A stretch of DNA of 60,792 bases from Parasulfuritortus cantonensis (GTDB taxonomy: Bacteria; Pseudomonadota; Gammaproteobacteria; Burkholderiales; Thiobacillaceae), in contig NZ_SJZB01000036.1 in NCBI RefSeq assembly GCF_004337445.1, forward strand, positions 1 through 60,792. Direction: 5' to 3'. Made by a program: the position numbers and the translations under genes. This document shows positions 49,315 to 58,496 of the stretch, in pieces. The notes beneath the pieces were generated by a model. That model worked only from the letters and a program-made list of their open reading frames with translations. It searched no databases and was not told where the DNA came from. Every line of letters starts with the position of its first letter. Position 1 is the first letter of the stretch.

Positions 49315-51957
49315 ATGTGGCTGTTGTTCGCGCTGATCGGCCTGCTGCTCGGGGAGACCTCCGGCGGCCTCGCGGGGGCGCTCCTGGGCGGCCTGCTCGG
49401 CTACCTGCTCGGCCGCGTCAACCGCCTGGAGGCGCGCCTGCGCAGCCTCGAAGCCGGGCGCGGGGACGTCCCCGCCGTCCGTGCCAGCAGCCCGGCCGTC
49501 GAGGCGCCGGCCGCGATTGCCCCGGCCGCGGCCGTCCCGGACCCCGCGCCGGTGCCGGCGACCGTCACGGTTCCCGGCATCGCACCGGCGCCCGACCGGA
49601 GCACGCCGCCCTGGCTCGGCGCGCCGCCCCGCCTCGCCATGCCGACCGAACTGCTCGGCCGCCTGCTGTCCGGCAACATCCTCGCCAAGCTGGGCATGGT
49701 GCTGCTCTTCTTCGGCATCGCCTCGGCCCTCAAGCTGGCCGCCGACTACGGCATGCTGCCGCCCTACCTGCGCCTGCTCGCGGCCGCGCTGGCCGGTCTG
49801 GCCTCGCTCTGGGCCGGTGCCGCGCCCGCCACCGGCCAGGCCTTCCGGCCGGCCTGGCTGTACCGCTTCGCGCCAGAGTCGGAACAGGCGCGCCGGGGCT
49901 TCGGCTTCGCCCTCGAGGGCGGCGGCTTCGGCATCCTGTACATCGCCACCTGGTTCGCCCTGGCCCAGTTCGGCTACCTGGGCACCGCGACCGCCTTCCT
50001 CATCTTCGCCGGCCTGGGCGCCGCCTGCCTGGCCATGGCGGCACGCCAGGACAGCCAGAGCTTCGCCCTGCTCGGCGTCCTGGGCGGCTTCCTGGCACCC
50101 CTGCTGGTCCCCGGCCAGGGCGAGCCCCGCATCCTGTTCGCCTACCTGGCCCTGCTCGACCTCTACATCCTGGCGCTCAGCCTGCACCGGGCCTGGCGTC
50201 TGGTCATCGTCACCAGCCTGGCGTTCAGCGTCGGCGTCGGCTACGCCTGGGCCGACCTCAACTATGCCGCGGCCCTGCGCGTGGACGTCGAGTCGTTCGT
50301 GCTGGTCCTGTTCCTCCTCTACAGCGCGACGCCATGGCTGGCCGCCCGGCGCGGCCCGCCGCCGCAGTGGGGCTGGCAATCGGGCGTCCTGCTGTTCGGG
50401 CCGCCGGCGGCGGCGGCGGCGACGCAATCGGCACTCTATTACGGCGACCTGGATTTCCTGGCCCTGAGCAGCCTGGGGGCCGGACTCTGGTACGCCCTGC
50501 TGCAGCGTCTGACCCGGCCGACCGGCGCCATGCTGGTCCGCCAGGCCCAGGCCGGGCTTGCCCTCGCCTTCCTGTCCCTGGCCCCCTGGCTGGCCTTCAG
50601 CCAGAACGTCGCCGGCGTGTTCTGGGCCCTGGAAGGGGCCGGCGTGGTCTGGTACGCCAGCCGCTCCGGCACCCGCCTGCCGCTGCTCGCCGGGAGCCTG
50701 CTGCAGGCCCTGTCCGGCCTGCTCCTGCTCGACCTCTGGTGGCAGGGCCCGGACGGCCTGCCGTTCCGCGACAGCCTGTTCCACGCCAGCCTGCTCCTGG
50801 TCGCCGCCGGTGCCCTGAGCGCCTACGCCGTGCGCGCCCAGGCGTTCCGCCACCGCGCCTTCCTGGTCTGGGCCCTGGTCTGGTGGTTCGGTGCCTTCCT
50901 GGCCGAATTCGAGCGCCTGTTCGATCCGGCCCGCACCTGGGTGGCCATGGCGGCACTGGCAACGCTCAGCAGCGCCGGCCTCGAGTGGCTGGGCCGCCGC
51001 CACGGCCTCGCCGACCTGCGCCGCGCCGCCCTGCTCCTGCTGCCGGTCCTGGCCCTCGCCCTGGCCAACGCCTACCTGGTCACCGGGCATCCCCTCGCGC
51101 ACGGCCTCTGGCTGGTCGGGGCTGCGGCCCTCGCCGTGCATTACCGAGGCCTGTACCGGCAGGCGGGCGACGGCCTGACCTGGTGGCTGCGCGAGCGCCA
51201 CGTCGCGGCCTACTGGCTGGCCGCCTGGGCCCTGGCCTGGGAAGCCGCCTGGCTGGCCGAGCCGGCGTTCGGCGCCTCGACGGCCGAGGCGGCACGCGCC
51301 GCGGTCCTGGCCGGCACCCTGCTGCTGGTCTGCCGGGGCGCCACCGTGTGGCCGTTCGCCGGCGCGTTGCGGCCGCTCTACCTGGACACGGCCCTGGCAC
51401 TACCCGCCCTGCTCGGCTGGCTGTGGCTGTTCGCCATGCCGACCGGGCTGACCGGGGCCTGGGCCCTGCCCTACCTGCCTCTGGTCAACCCGCTCGAGGC
51501 GGCCGCCGCGCTGCTGCTCTGGGCCTTGTACGGGCACTGGCTGGCGGCGGCCCGGTTCGGCCCGCGCCTCGCCTACCCGGCCCTGTTCGGGCTGGCCGCG
51601 CTGTTCTGGTTCAGCCAGATGCTGGCCCGGACCGTGCACCATTGGGCCGGCGTGCCCTTCCTGGCCGGCCCGCTCTGGCACTCGGCCCTGCTCCAGGCCC
51701 TGCTTTCGCTCGGCTGGACCGCCTTCGCCCTGTTCGCCATGGTCGCGGCGTCGCGCCGGCAGATACGGCCGCTCTGGTTCGCCGGCCTCGGCCTCCTGCT
51801 CCTGGTCTGTGCCAAGCTCGCCGTGGTCGACCTCGCCAACGTCGCCGGCCTCTTGCGGGTGCTGTCGCTGCTCGGCGTCGGCCTGCTGGTCCTGGGGGCC
51901 GGCTACCTGGCCCCGGTCCCGCCCCGGCAGGCGGAGCCGGCCCCGCCCGCGGGCTGA
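49315..51957 (+). CDS. DUF2339 large membrane protein
   Basis: 880 residues from ATG 49315 (MWLLFALIGLLLGETSGG). The frame is open for another 1086 codons upstream, but that is inside the kinase gene in another frame and is ignored. About 25 predicted membrane helices fill residues 110-870, with a Pro/Ala linker at 50-105. Features such as LLSGNILAKLGMVLLFFGIA and FALEGGGFGILYIATWFALA match the DUF2339 family, of unknown function. It converges on the GGDEF-EAL gene, the two stops being six bases apart. Confidence 0.85.
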   Translation: MWLLFALIGLLLGETSGGLAGALLGGLLGYLLGRVNRLEARLRSLEAGRGDVPAVRASSPAVEAPAAIAPAAAVPDPAPVPATVTVPGIAPAPDRSTPPWLGAPPRLAMPTELLGRLLSGNILAKLGMVLLFFGIASALKLAADYGMLPPYLRLLAAALAGLASLWAGAAPATGQAFRPAWLYRFAPESEQARRGFGFALEGGGFGILYIATWFALAQFGYLGTATAFLIFAGLGAACLAMAARQDSQSFALLGVLGGFLAPLLVPGQGEPRILFAYLALLDLYILALSLHRAWRLVIVTSLAFSVGVGYAWADLNYAAALRVDVESFVLVLFLLYSATPWLAARRGPPPQWGWQSGVLLFGPPAAAAATQSALYYGDLDFLALSSLGAGLWYALLQRLTRPTGAMLVRQAQAGLALAFLSLAPWLAFSQNVAGVFWALEGAGVVWYASRSGTRLPLLAGSLLQALSGLLLLDLWWQGPDGLPFRDSLFHASLLLVAAGALSAYAVRAQAFRHRAFLVWALVWWFGAFLAEFERLFDPARTWVAMAALATLSSAGLEWLGRRHGLADLRRAALLLLPVLALALANAYLVTGHPLAHGLWLVGAAALAVHYRGLYRQAGDGLTWWLRERHVAAYWLAAWALAWEAAWLAEPAFGASTAEAARAAVLAGTLLLVCRGATVWPFAGALRPLYLDTALALPALLGWLWLFAMPTGLTGAWALPYLPLVNPLEAAAALLLWALYGHWLAAARFGPRLAYPALFGLAALFWFSQMLARTVHHWAGVPFLAGPLWHSALLQALLSLGWTAFALFAMVAASRRQIRPLWFAGLGLLLLVCAKLAVVDLANVAGLLRVLSLLGVGLLVLGAGYLAPVPPRQAEPAPPAG

Positions 51958-51963
51958 GCCGGC

Positions 51964-54795
51964 TCAGCCCGGCGGGTCGCCGCGCAACAGGCGGCCGATC
52001 GCGTCGGCCGGTTGCGGCCGCCCGAACAGGTAGCCCTGCAGTTCCTCGCACTCGAGCAGGCGCAGGTATTCGAGCTGTTCGGCCGTCTCGACGCCTTCGG
52101 CGATCACCTGCAGGTCGAGGCTGCGCGCCATGGCCACCACGGCCGAGGCGATGGCCGAGCTCTGCGGGTTGCTGGTGATGTCGCGCACGAAGGACTGGTC
52201 GATCTTGATCCGGTCGAGCGGCAGCTGGTTGATGTAGGACAGGCTGGAATAGCCGGTGCCGAAATCATCCATGGCGATGCTGAAACCCAGCTCGTGCAGC
52301 CGGGTGAGGGTATCGCGCGCGCAGTCCGCGCAATCCAGCACCACGCTTTCGGTGATCTCGAGTTCGATGTTCTCGGGCACCGCCCCCATGCCGGTGACGA
52401 TGCCGGTGATCAACCCGGCCAGGTCGCCGTGCTGGAACTGCACGCTGGACAGGTTGACCGCCATGCGCACCGCCAAGCCCTCGTCGCGCCAGCGCAGCTG
52501 CTGGGCGCAGGCCTCGCGCAGCACCCATTCGCCGATCGGCACGATGAGGCCGGTTTCCTCGGCGACCGGGATGAAGCGGCCCGGCGAAACCATGCCCCAT
52601 TCCGGGTGGTGCCAGCGCAGGAGGGCCTCCACGCCGACGATGGCCAGGCCCGGCAGCGCCACCTGGGGCTGGTAGTAGACCTCCAGCTGGCCCTGGGCGA
52701 GGGCCTGGCGCAAGGCGTTTTCCATGAGCAGGCGTTCGTTGACCTGCTGGTTGATCTCGCGGGTGAAGAACTGGTAGTTGTCGCGCCCGTTCTCCTTGGC
52801 GTAGTACATGGCCGCATCGGCGTTCTTGGTCAGGGTGACCACGTCGGTGCCGTCGTCCGGGTAGATGGCGATGCCGACGCTCGAGGTGATGCTCAGGTTG
52901 AGGCTGTCGCCGATCTGGAACGGCGTCGCGATCAGCGCGTTGATGCGCTCGGCCAGGCGGGCGGCGACCGCGGTGTCCCGGAGGTCGGGGATGAAGACGA
53001 CGAACTCGTCGCCGCCCCAGCGGGCGACGAAGCCGCCGGCGTCCAGGGTGCCGGCCAGGCGCTTGGCGACCTGGAGCAGGAGCAGGTCGCCGATGTGGTG
53101 GCCGAGCGAGTCGTTGACGTTCTTGAAGCGGTCGAGGTCGACGAACAGCACCGCCAGCGCGCCATGTTGCCGGCGCGCGTGGATCAGGGCGGCATTGAGC
53201 TGCTCCAGGTAGAGCAGGCGGTTGGGCAGGTCGGTGAGGACGTCGTGGTTGGCCAGGTGCAGGATGCGCTCCTCGGCCCGCTTGCGCTCGGTGATGTCGG
53301 TGAAGATGCCGATGTAGTGGCTGACCGCGCCGGCCGCGTCGCACACCCGGCTGATGATCAGCCACTCCGGATACACCTCGCCGTCCTTGCGCCGGTTCCA
53401 GACCTCGCCCTGCCAGCGGCCGTGCCGCTGCAGCTCACCCCACATGGCCGCGTAGAAGCCCTTGTCCTGGCGTCCCGAAGCGAGCAGGCGCGGGGTCTTG
53501 CCGATCACCTCCTCGAGCCGGTAGCCGGTGATTTCCGAGTAGGCCTGGTTGATCGACAGGATGCGCTCCTCGGCATCGGTGATGATGATCCCCTCGGTAC
53601 TCGACGAGAACACCTGGGCCGACAGCTGGAGCTGCTGGTTCTTGTCGGCCAACTCGCCCTTCTGCGCCTCCAGGGTGCCGACCATGTCGGCCAGGGAACG
53701 CGACAGCACGGCGAGTTCGTCCGCGCCGGGCAGCACGGGAATGCCGCCTTCCCCGCCGCGCTCCCGGATGCGCACCGCCGCCGCGGCGATCCGGCGCATG
53801 GGCTCGACCAGGCGGCCGGCCGAGTACCAGAGCACGACCGCGAAGGCGACGGCGAAGACGATGCTGGTCACGATGCCGCGGCGCTGCAGCGTATCGGCGA
53901 CGGCGAAGGCCTGGCCGGCCGGCTGGCGCACCAGCACCGTCCAGCCGAGGCCGCGGTAGGTGCCGTGCCCGGTGCTCGGGGCATAGCCGGTCAGGTAGGT
54001 CTCGCCGTCCGGCCAGGCTTCGGCCAGGAAGCCGCTCCGGCCGGCCCGCGCGGCGCGCAGGCTGGCAAGATCGAAGCGTTCGGCCAGGCGGTGCAGGGCC
54101 GGCGTGCCGAGCAGCAGCTGGCCCTGGCGGCCGACGATCAGGACGTCCACCTTGGCATGGCTCTGCAACGGCGCCAGGAGGGCATTCTTGACCTGGTACG
54201 ACCAGTCCCACGACAGGTGCCCGCACATGACGCCGAGCAGGTGGCCGGAGCGGTCGCGGATCGGCGCCGAGACGTCGAGCAGGCGCAGGGGCAGGAAGTC
54301 GTGTTCCGGCTTGGGCAGTATCTTGGCCAACAGGAAGGCGTCGTGCACGTCGCCCACCGCCGGGCCGCGCGCCCCCTCGATGAACCAGGCCCGCTTGGCG
54401 ACGTTCTTGCCCACCAGCAGGCCGCCGGTGCCGGCCAGGATGTTGCCCTCGGCGTCGGTGAAGCCGATCCAGGCATAGTTGCGGTAGCTGGCCTGCAGGG
54501 CATCGAGCATGGCCTGCTTGTCGGCCAGCGGCGTGCCCGGGTCGCTCAGGATCGGCAGGCTGGCCATGATGCCGATCTCGCGCAGGCGGTCGGCGACGCC
54601 CTTGTCCATCTCGCCGGCCATCTGGTGGGCGATCTCGGCCAGGAGGAGGCCCTTGTCGGTGCGCACCTGCTCCACGAAGGCATTGCGGTTGAAGTAGGCC
54701 GCGCCCTGGAACAGGACCACGACCAAGACGATCACCACCAGTACTAGGCGCAGGCGGAAACTCTTTCTCGGGTCCAACCAGTCCGGCCAAGCCAT
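51964..54795 (-). CDS. membrane GGDEF-EAL protein with CACHE-like sensor
   Basis: 943 residues. A first membrane segment (about 13-34) and a second (about 310-330) enclose an extracytoplasmic CACHE-like sensor of about 270 residues. Then HAMP (about 330-385), PAS (about 392-515, ending ITERKRAEERILHLANHD), GGDEF (about 520-685, active motif GGDEF in ARWGGDEFVVF), and EAL (about 700-940, VEALLRWHHPEWG, DDFGTGYSSLSYINQLPLDR). Both catalytic motifs look intact, so it could make or degrade c-di-GMP. It is transcribed toward DUF2339. Confidence 0.95.
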   Translation of the reverse strand: MAWPDWLDPRKSFRLRLVLVVIVLVVVLFQGAAYFNRNAFVEQVRTDKGLLLAEIAHQMAGEMDKGVADRLREIGIMASLPILSDPGTPLADKQAMLDALQASYRNYAWIGFTDAEGNILAGTGGLLVGKNVAKRAWFIEGARGPAVGDVHDAFLLAKILPKPEHDFLPLRLLDVSAPIRDRSGHLLGVMCGHLSWDWSYQVKNALLAPLQSHAKVDVLIVGRQGQLLLGTPALHRLAERFDLASLRAARAGRSGFLAEAWPDGETYLTGYAPSTGHGTYRGLGWTVLVRQPAGQAFAVADTLQRRGIVTSIVFAVAFAVVLWYSAGRLVEPMRRIAAAAVRIRERGGEGGIPVLPGADELAVLSRSLADMVGTLEAQKGELADKNQQLQLSAQVFSSSTEGIIITDAEERILSINQAYSEITGYRLEEVIGKTPRLLASGRQDKGFYAAMWGELQRHGRWQGEVWNRRKDGEVYPEWLIISRVCDAAGAVSHYIGIFTDITERKRAEERILHLANHDVLTDLPNRLLYLEQLNAALIHARRQHGALAVLFVDLDRFKNVNDSLGHHIGDLLLLQVAKRLAGTLDAGGFVARWGGDEFVVFIPDLRDTAVAARLAERINALIATPFQIGDSLNLSITSSVGIAIYPDDGTDVVTLTKNADAAMYYAKENGRDNYQFFTREINQQVNERLLMENALRQALAQGQLEVYYQPQVALPGLAIVGVEALLRWHHPEWGMVSPGRFIPVAEETGLIVPIGEWVLREACAQQLRWRDEGLAVRMAVNLSSVQFQHGDLAGLITGIVTGMGAVPENIELEITESVVLDCADCARDTLTRLHELGFSIAMDDFGTGYSSLSYINQLPLDRIKIDQSFVRDITSNPQSSAIASAVVAMARSLDLQVIAEGVETAEQLEYLRLLECEELQGYLFGRPQPADAIGRLLRGDPPG

Positions 54796-54861
54796 TGGCC
54801 CACCCCTGAGAGCGGCATGAATGCTTCGTTATAGCCGAACCCGCCGCCCGGGCCAGGCGGC

Positions 54862-55269
54862 TCAGCCGGCGATCAGCGGGTAGGCGTCGTGGCCGCCGCG
54901 CAGGAAGACCGCGAACGGCCGCCCGGCACCGCGCCAGGAGCGGGAGACGTCGCCGAGGATGTCGAGCAGCACCGGCCAGGAGTCGGGTGCCGCGGCCGCC
55001 GGCAGGTCGGCCGCCTCGATCACCAGGCCGATGGGCCCGGCCAGCCAGGACAGGTCGCCCAGGCTGTCTTCGAGGGCATCCCAATTGGCGCCGAAGTAGT
55101 CCGGGCAGGCGAATGCCTCGGCGACCGCCTCGAGCATGGCCGGCTTGCCGGTCAGCCGGCGCCCGGCCAGATGGATCAGGCCGGCCGGCAGCGTGGCTCC
55201 CGGCGCCAGCCGGTAGATGCCGTTGTGCTGCGGATGCCCGAGTACGTCGGCGATGGCCAGGCCGCTCAT
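54862..55269 (-). CDS. barstar-family RNase inhibitor
   Basis: 135 residues. The conserved centre is LTGKPAMLEAVAEAFACPDY then FGANWDALEDSLGDLSW, the barstar signature. The N-terminal 30 residues differ from classic barstar, which is about 90 residues, so this is a larger form. The start overlaps the stop of the ribonuclease gene (ATGA), and it is cytoplasmic (no signal). It presumably neutralises the ribonuclease before export. Barnase/barstar pairs are known in many bacteria, and the tie to hom-thrC is discussed separately. Confidence 0.9.
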   Translation of the reverse strand: MSGLAIADVLGHPQHNGIYRLAPGATLPAGLIHLAGRRLTGKPAMLEAVAEAFACPDYFGANWDALEDSLGDLSWLAGPIGLVIEAADLPAAAAPDSWPVLLDILGDVSRSWRGAGRPFAVFLRGGHDAYPLIAG

Positions 55270-55637
55270 TCCTTGAGCCTCCAGAAGGTTTGGTAATGGT
55301 CCTGGGTGTAGTAGAACTCGCCGCCCTGCCCGGCGATGAGCCGGCGCGGGCCGCGGTCGCGCCGGCCCGGGGTCGGCACCGTGTATTCCCGGTAGTACAG
55401 GCGTGGCCGGGCGGGCAGGCGGTTTTCCCGGTTCTTGAACTCGATGCCGTCGCGGGCGTAGGGAAAGGGGCCGCCGCGCTTGATCAGGGCCAGGGTCTGC
55501 CGGGCCTCGGGCGGCAGGCCCATGACGTGGGCCACCTGGAGGTCGTAGCCCTTGGGCTGGGCCCAGAACGCCTGCGCGCCGCTCCAGGCCAGGAGGCCCA
55601 GCAGGACCGCCAGGAACAGGCGCAGGGGGCCGGCCAT
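55266..55637 (-). CDS. secreted barnase-type ribonuclease
   Basis: 123 residues from ATG 55637, which overlaps the thrC stop (TGATG). A signal peptide of about 22 residues (MAGPLRLFLAVLLGLLAWSG) is followed by a short N1/T1-like RNase. Catalytic residues match barnase: Glu in YREYTV, Arg in RGPRRLIAG, and His in the closing YYTQDHYQTFWRL. FKNRENRLP matches the barnase loop. All key residues are present, so activity is likely. Its inhibitor barstar follows. The pair sits at the end of the threonine biosynthesis operon. Confidence 0.88.
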   Translation of the reverse strand: MAGPLRLFLAVLLGLLAWSGAQAFWAQPKGYDLQVAHVMGLPPEARQTLALIKRGGPFPYARDGIEFKNRENRLPARPRLYYREYTVPTPGRRDRGPRRLIAGQGGEFYYTQDHYQTFWRLKE

Positions 55638-57070
55638 CAGTCGTTGGCGTGGGCGACGATCACCGCCTTGATCGCCTCGACCTCGGGGTCGAGCACCTCG
55701 TAGCGCTGCGGCAGGGATTCCAGTTCGGCCAGGCCGGCCGGGCGCTCCGGCGCGCGGCCCAGGGCCTCGACGATGGCGTCCTCGAACTTGGCCGGCAGGG
55801 CCGTCTCCAGGCAGATCATGGGAATGCCCGGCTCGCGGTGGGCCAGGCCGACCTTGAGGCCATCGGCGGTGTGCGGGTCGATCACGGTGCCGTAGCGCTC
55901 GGCCGCCATGCGGATGGTGGCGATGCGGTCGGCATGGCTGCTCTTGCCGGACTCGAAGCCGTAGTCGGCCACCCGGTCGAACAGGCCGTGCGCCTTCAGG
56001 TCGAAGGCGCTGCCCCGGTCGACCGCGCGCCACAGCTCGCGCACCTTGTCGCCGTCGCCGCCGGCCACGTCGAAGATGAAGCGCTCGAAGTTGGAGGCTT
56101 TGGAGATGTCCATGGACGGGCTCGACGTGTGCAGCGTCTCGGCCGAGGTGCGCGGCCGGTAGACGCCGGTGCGGAAGAACTCGTCGAGGACGTCGTTCTC
56201 GTTCGTGGCGACCACCAGCTTGGCGATGGGCAGGCCCATCTGGCGGGCGATATGGCCGGCGCAGACGTCGCCGAAGTTGCCCGACGGCACCGAGAAGGAG
56301 ACCGGCTGGTCGTCCGACCCGGTGACCGCGAAGTAGGCCTTGAAATAGTAGATGCACTGGGCCGCCACGCGCGCCCAGTTGATGGAGTTCACCGCGCCGA
56401 TGCGGTGGTAGGTCTTGAACTCGAGGTCGTTGGACACGGCCTTGACGATGTCCTGGCAATCGTCGAACACCCCGCGCACGACCAGGTTGTGGATGTTGGC
56501 GTCCTGCAGGCTGTACATCTGGGCCTGCTGGAAGCGGGTCATGCCTTCCAGGGGCGAAAGCATGAACACCCGGACGTTGTGCTTGCCGCGCATGGCGTAC
56601 TCGGCCGCCGAACCGGTGTCGCCGGAGGTGGCGCCCAGGATGTTGATGTCCAGGCCGGCCTTGTCGAGGGCGTACTCGAACAGGTTGCCGAGCAGCTGCA
56701 TGGCCATGTCCTTGAAGGCCAGGGTCGGGCCGTTCGACAGTTCCAGCAGGTAGAGGCCGTCCTCCAGCCTGCGCACCGGGGTGATCTGGCTGAAGTCGGA
56801 ATCGGCGCGGCCGTGGCTGTAGGTCGCGGCGGTGTAGGTGCGGTCGACCAGGTCCTTGAGATCGGCCACCGGGATGTCGTCGGCGAGTCGCGCGAGTACG
56901 GTCAGGGCCAGCTCGCGGTAGTCCATGGTGCGCATCACGGCGAGATCGTCGTGGCCGAAATGCGGATAGACCTCCGGCACGTAGAGGCCGCCGTCCGGGG
57001 CCAGGCCGCCGAGCAGGATCTGGGAGAAGGTTTGCGCGGGCGCCTGGCCGCGGGTGCTGATGTAGTTCAT
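55637..57070 (-). CDS. thrC: threonine synthase
   Basis: 477 residues. It converts O-phosphohomoserine to threonine with pyridoxal phosphate. The N-terminus NYISTRGQAPAQTFSQILLG is the usual cap. The PLP Lys is Lys120 in GPTLAFKDMAMQ. Further conserved parts are LGATSGDTGSAAEYAMRGKH, SVPSGNFGDVCAGHIARQMG and VATNENDVLDEF. It follows hom by 90 bases and overlaps the ribonuclease start by one base. Confidence 0.97.
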   Translation of the reverse strand: MNYISTRGQAPAQTFSQILLGGLAPDGGLYVPEVYPHFGHDDLAVMRTMDYRELALTVLARLADDIPVADLKDLVDRTYTAATYSHGRADSDFSQITPVRRLEDGLYLLELSNGPTLAFKDMAMQLLGNLFEYALDKAGLDINILGATSGDTGSAAEYAMRGKHNVRVFMLSPLEGMTRFQQAQMYSLQDANIHNLVVRGVFDDCQDIVKAVSNDLEFKTYHRIGAVNSINWARVAAQCIYYFKAYFAVTGSDDQPVSFSVPSGNFGDVCAGHIARQMGLPIAKLVVATNENDVLDEFFRTGVYRPRTSAETLHTSSPSMDISKASNFERFIFDVAGGDGDKVRELWRAVDRGSAFDLKAHGLFDRVADYGFESGKSSHADRIATIRMAAERYGTVIDPHTADGLKVGLAHREPGIPMICLETALPAKFEDAIVEALGRAPERPAGLAELESLPQRYEVLDPEVEAIKAVIVAHAND

Positions 57071-57160
57071 ATATGACCTCGTACAAGCTGGGCGCGGGCC
57101 TGCCCGCGCTGGTCCGGCCCGGCGCGGCAGCCGCCGCGCCTGCGCCCCGGGGCCGAGGCG

Positions 57161-58474
57161 TCAGCCGTTCAGTTCTTCCATGCGGATGCGGGTGACCCGG
57201 CCCTTGATGCTGGCCAGGCTCTCGATCCGGGCGATCGCGGTGTCGACGTCCTTCTCCTTCGCGACATGGGTCAGGATGACGACATCGGTCTGCGCCTCGC
57301 CTTCCGCCGGTTCCTTCTGGATCATGGCGTCGATGGAGATCGACAGGTCGGCCAGGATGCGGGTGATGTCGGCCAGCACGCCGGGCTGGTCGGCGGCGGT
57401 GAGGCGCAGGTAATAGGCGGTCTCGACCTCGGCCAGGGGCAGGATGGCCAGGTCGGACATGCGGTCGGGCTGGAAGGCCAGGTGCGGCACCCGGTTCTTC
57501 GGATCGGCGGTATGCAGGCGGGTGACGTCGACCAGGTCGGCGATCACCGCGCTGGCGGTCGGCTCGGCGCCGGCACCCTTGCCGTAGTAGAGGGTGGCGC
57601 CGACGGCGTCGCCCCAGACCACGACCGCGTTCATGGCGCCTTCCACGTTGGCGATCAGGCGCTTGGCCGGGATCAGGGTCGGATGCACGCGCAGTTCGAT
57701 GCCGGCCTCCTTGCGCTTGGCGATGCCCAGCAGCTTGATGCGGTAGCCGAGTTCCTCGGCATATCGGATGTCCGCCGCATCCAGCTTGGAAATGCCCTCG
57801 ATGTGGCAACGCTCGAACTGGACCGGGATGCCGAAGGCGATGGACGCCATCAGCGTGGCCTTGTGGGCGGCATCGACGCCTTCGATGTCGAAGGTCGGGT
57901 CGGCCTCGGCATAGCCCAGGCGCTGCGCCTCCGCGAGCACGTCGGCGAAGGGCAGGCCCTTGTCGCGCATCTCGGACAGGATGAAGTTGGTGGTGCCGTT
58001 GATGATGCCGGCCAGCCACTGGATGCGGTTGGCCGACAGCCCCTCGCGCAGGGCCTTGATGATCGGGATGCCACCCGCCACGGCGGCCTCGAAGGCGACC
58101 ATGACGCCCTTGGCCTGGGCGGCGGCGAAGATCTCGTTGCCGTGCACCGCGAGCAGGGCCTTGTTGGCGGTGACCACGTGCTTGCCGTTGGCGATCGCCT
58201 GCATGACCAGGTCCTTGGCCACCGTGTAGCCGCCGATCAACTCGACGACGATGTCGACGTCCGGATCGTTGACCACCGCGAAGGCGTCGTCGGTCACCGC
58301 CGCCCGGCCGCCGGTAAAGCTGCGGGCATGGTCCACGTTGCGGTCGGCGACATGGGTGATGCGGATGGGACGACCGGCGCGCCGGCTGATCTCCTCCTCG
58401 TTGCGATTCAGGACGGTCCAGGTACCGCCGCCGACGGTACCGATGCCGAGCAGGCCTACATTGATGGGTTTCAT
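57161..58474 (-). CDS. hom: homoserine dehydrogenase
   Basis: 437 residues. It reduces aspartate semialdehyde to homoserine with NAD(P)H. The Rossmann loop is NVGLLGIGTVGGGTWTVL. The catalytic region has TANKALLAVHGNEIFAAAQ, FEAAVAGGIPIIKALREGLS, and YAEADPTFDIEGVDAAHKAT. A C-terminal ACT domain (about 350-430, LTAADQPGVLADITRILADL) is the threonine-feedback site in relatives. It lies between alaA and thrC, the usual betaproteobacterial order. Confidence 0.97.
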   Translation of the reverse strand: MKPINVGLLGIGTVGGGTWTVLNRNEEEISRRAGRPIRITHVADRNVDHARSFTGGRAAVTDDAFAVVNDPDVDIVVELIGGYTVAKDLVMQAIANGKHVVTANKALLAVHGNEIFAAAQAKGVMVAFEAAVAGGIPIIKALREGLSANRIQWLAGIINGTTNFILSEMRDKGLPFADVLAEAQRLGYAEADPTFDIEGVDAAHKATLMASIAFGIPVQFERCHIEGISKLDAADIRYAEELGYRIKLLGIAKRKEAGIELRVHPTLIPAKRLIANVEGAMNAVVVWGDAVGATLYYGKGAGAEPTASAVIADLVDVTRLHTADPKNRVPHLAFQPDRMSDLAILPLAEVETAYYLRLTAADQPGVLADITRILADLSISIDAMIQKEPAEGEAQTDVVILTHVAKEKDVDTAIARIESLASIKGRVTRIRMEELNG

Positions 58475-58496
58475 GGTGCGGATTCGTTCGATTCTG

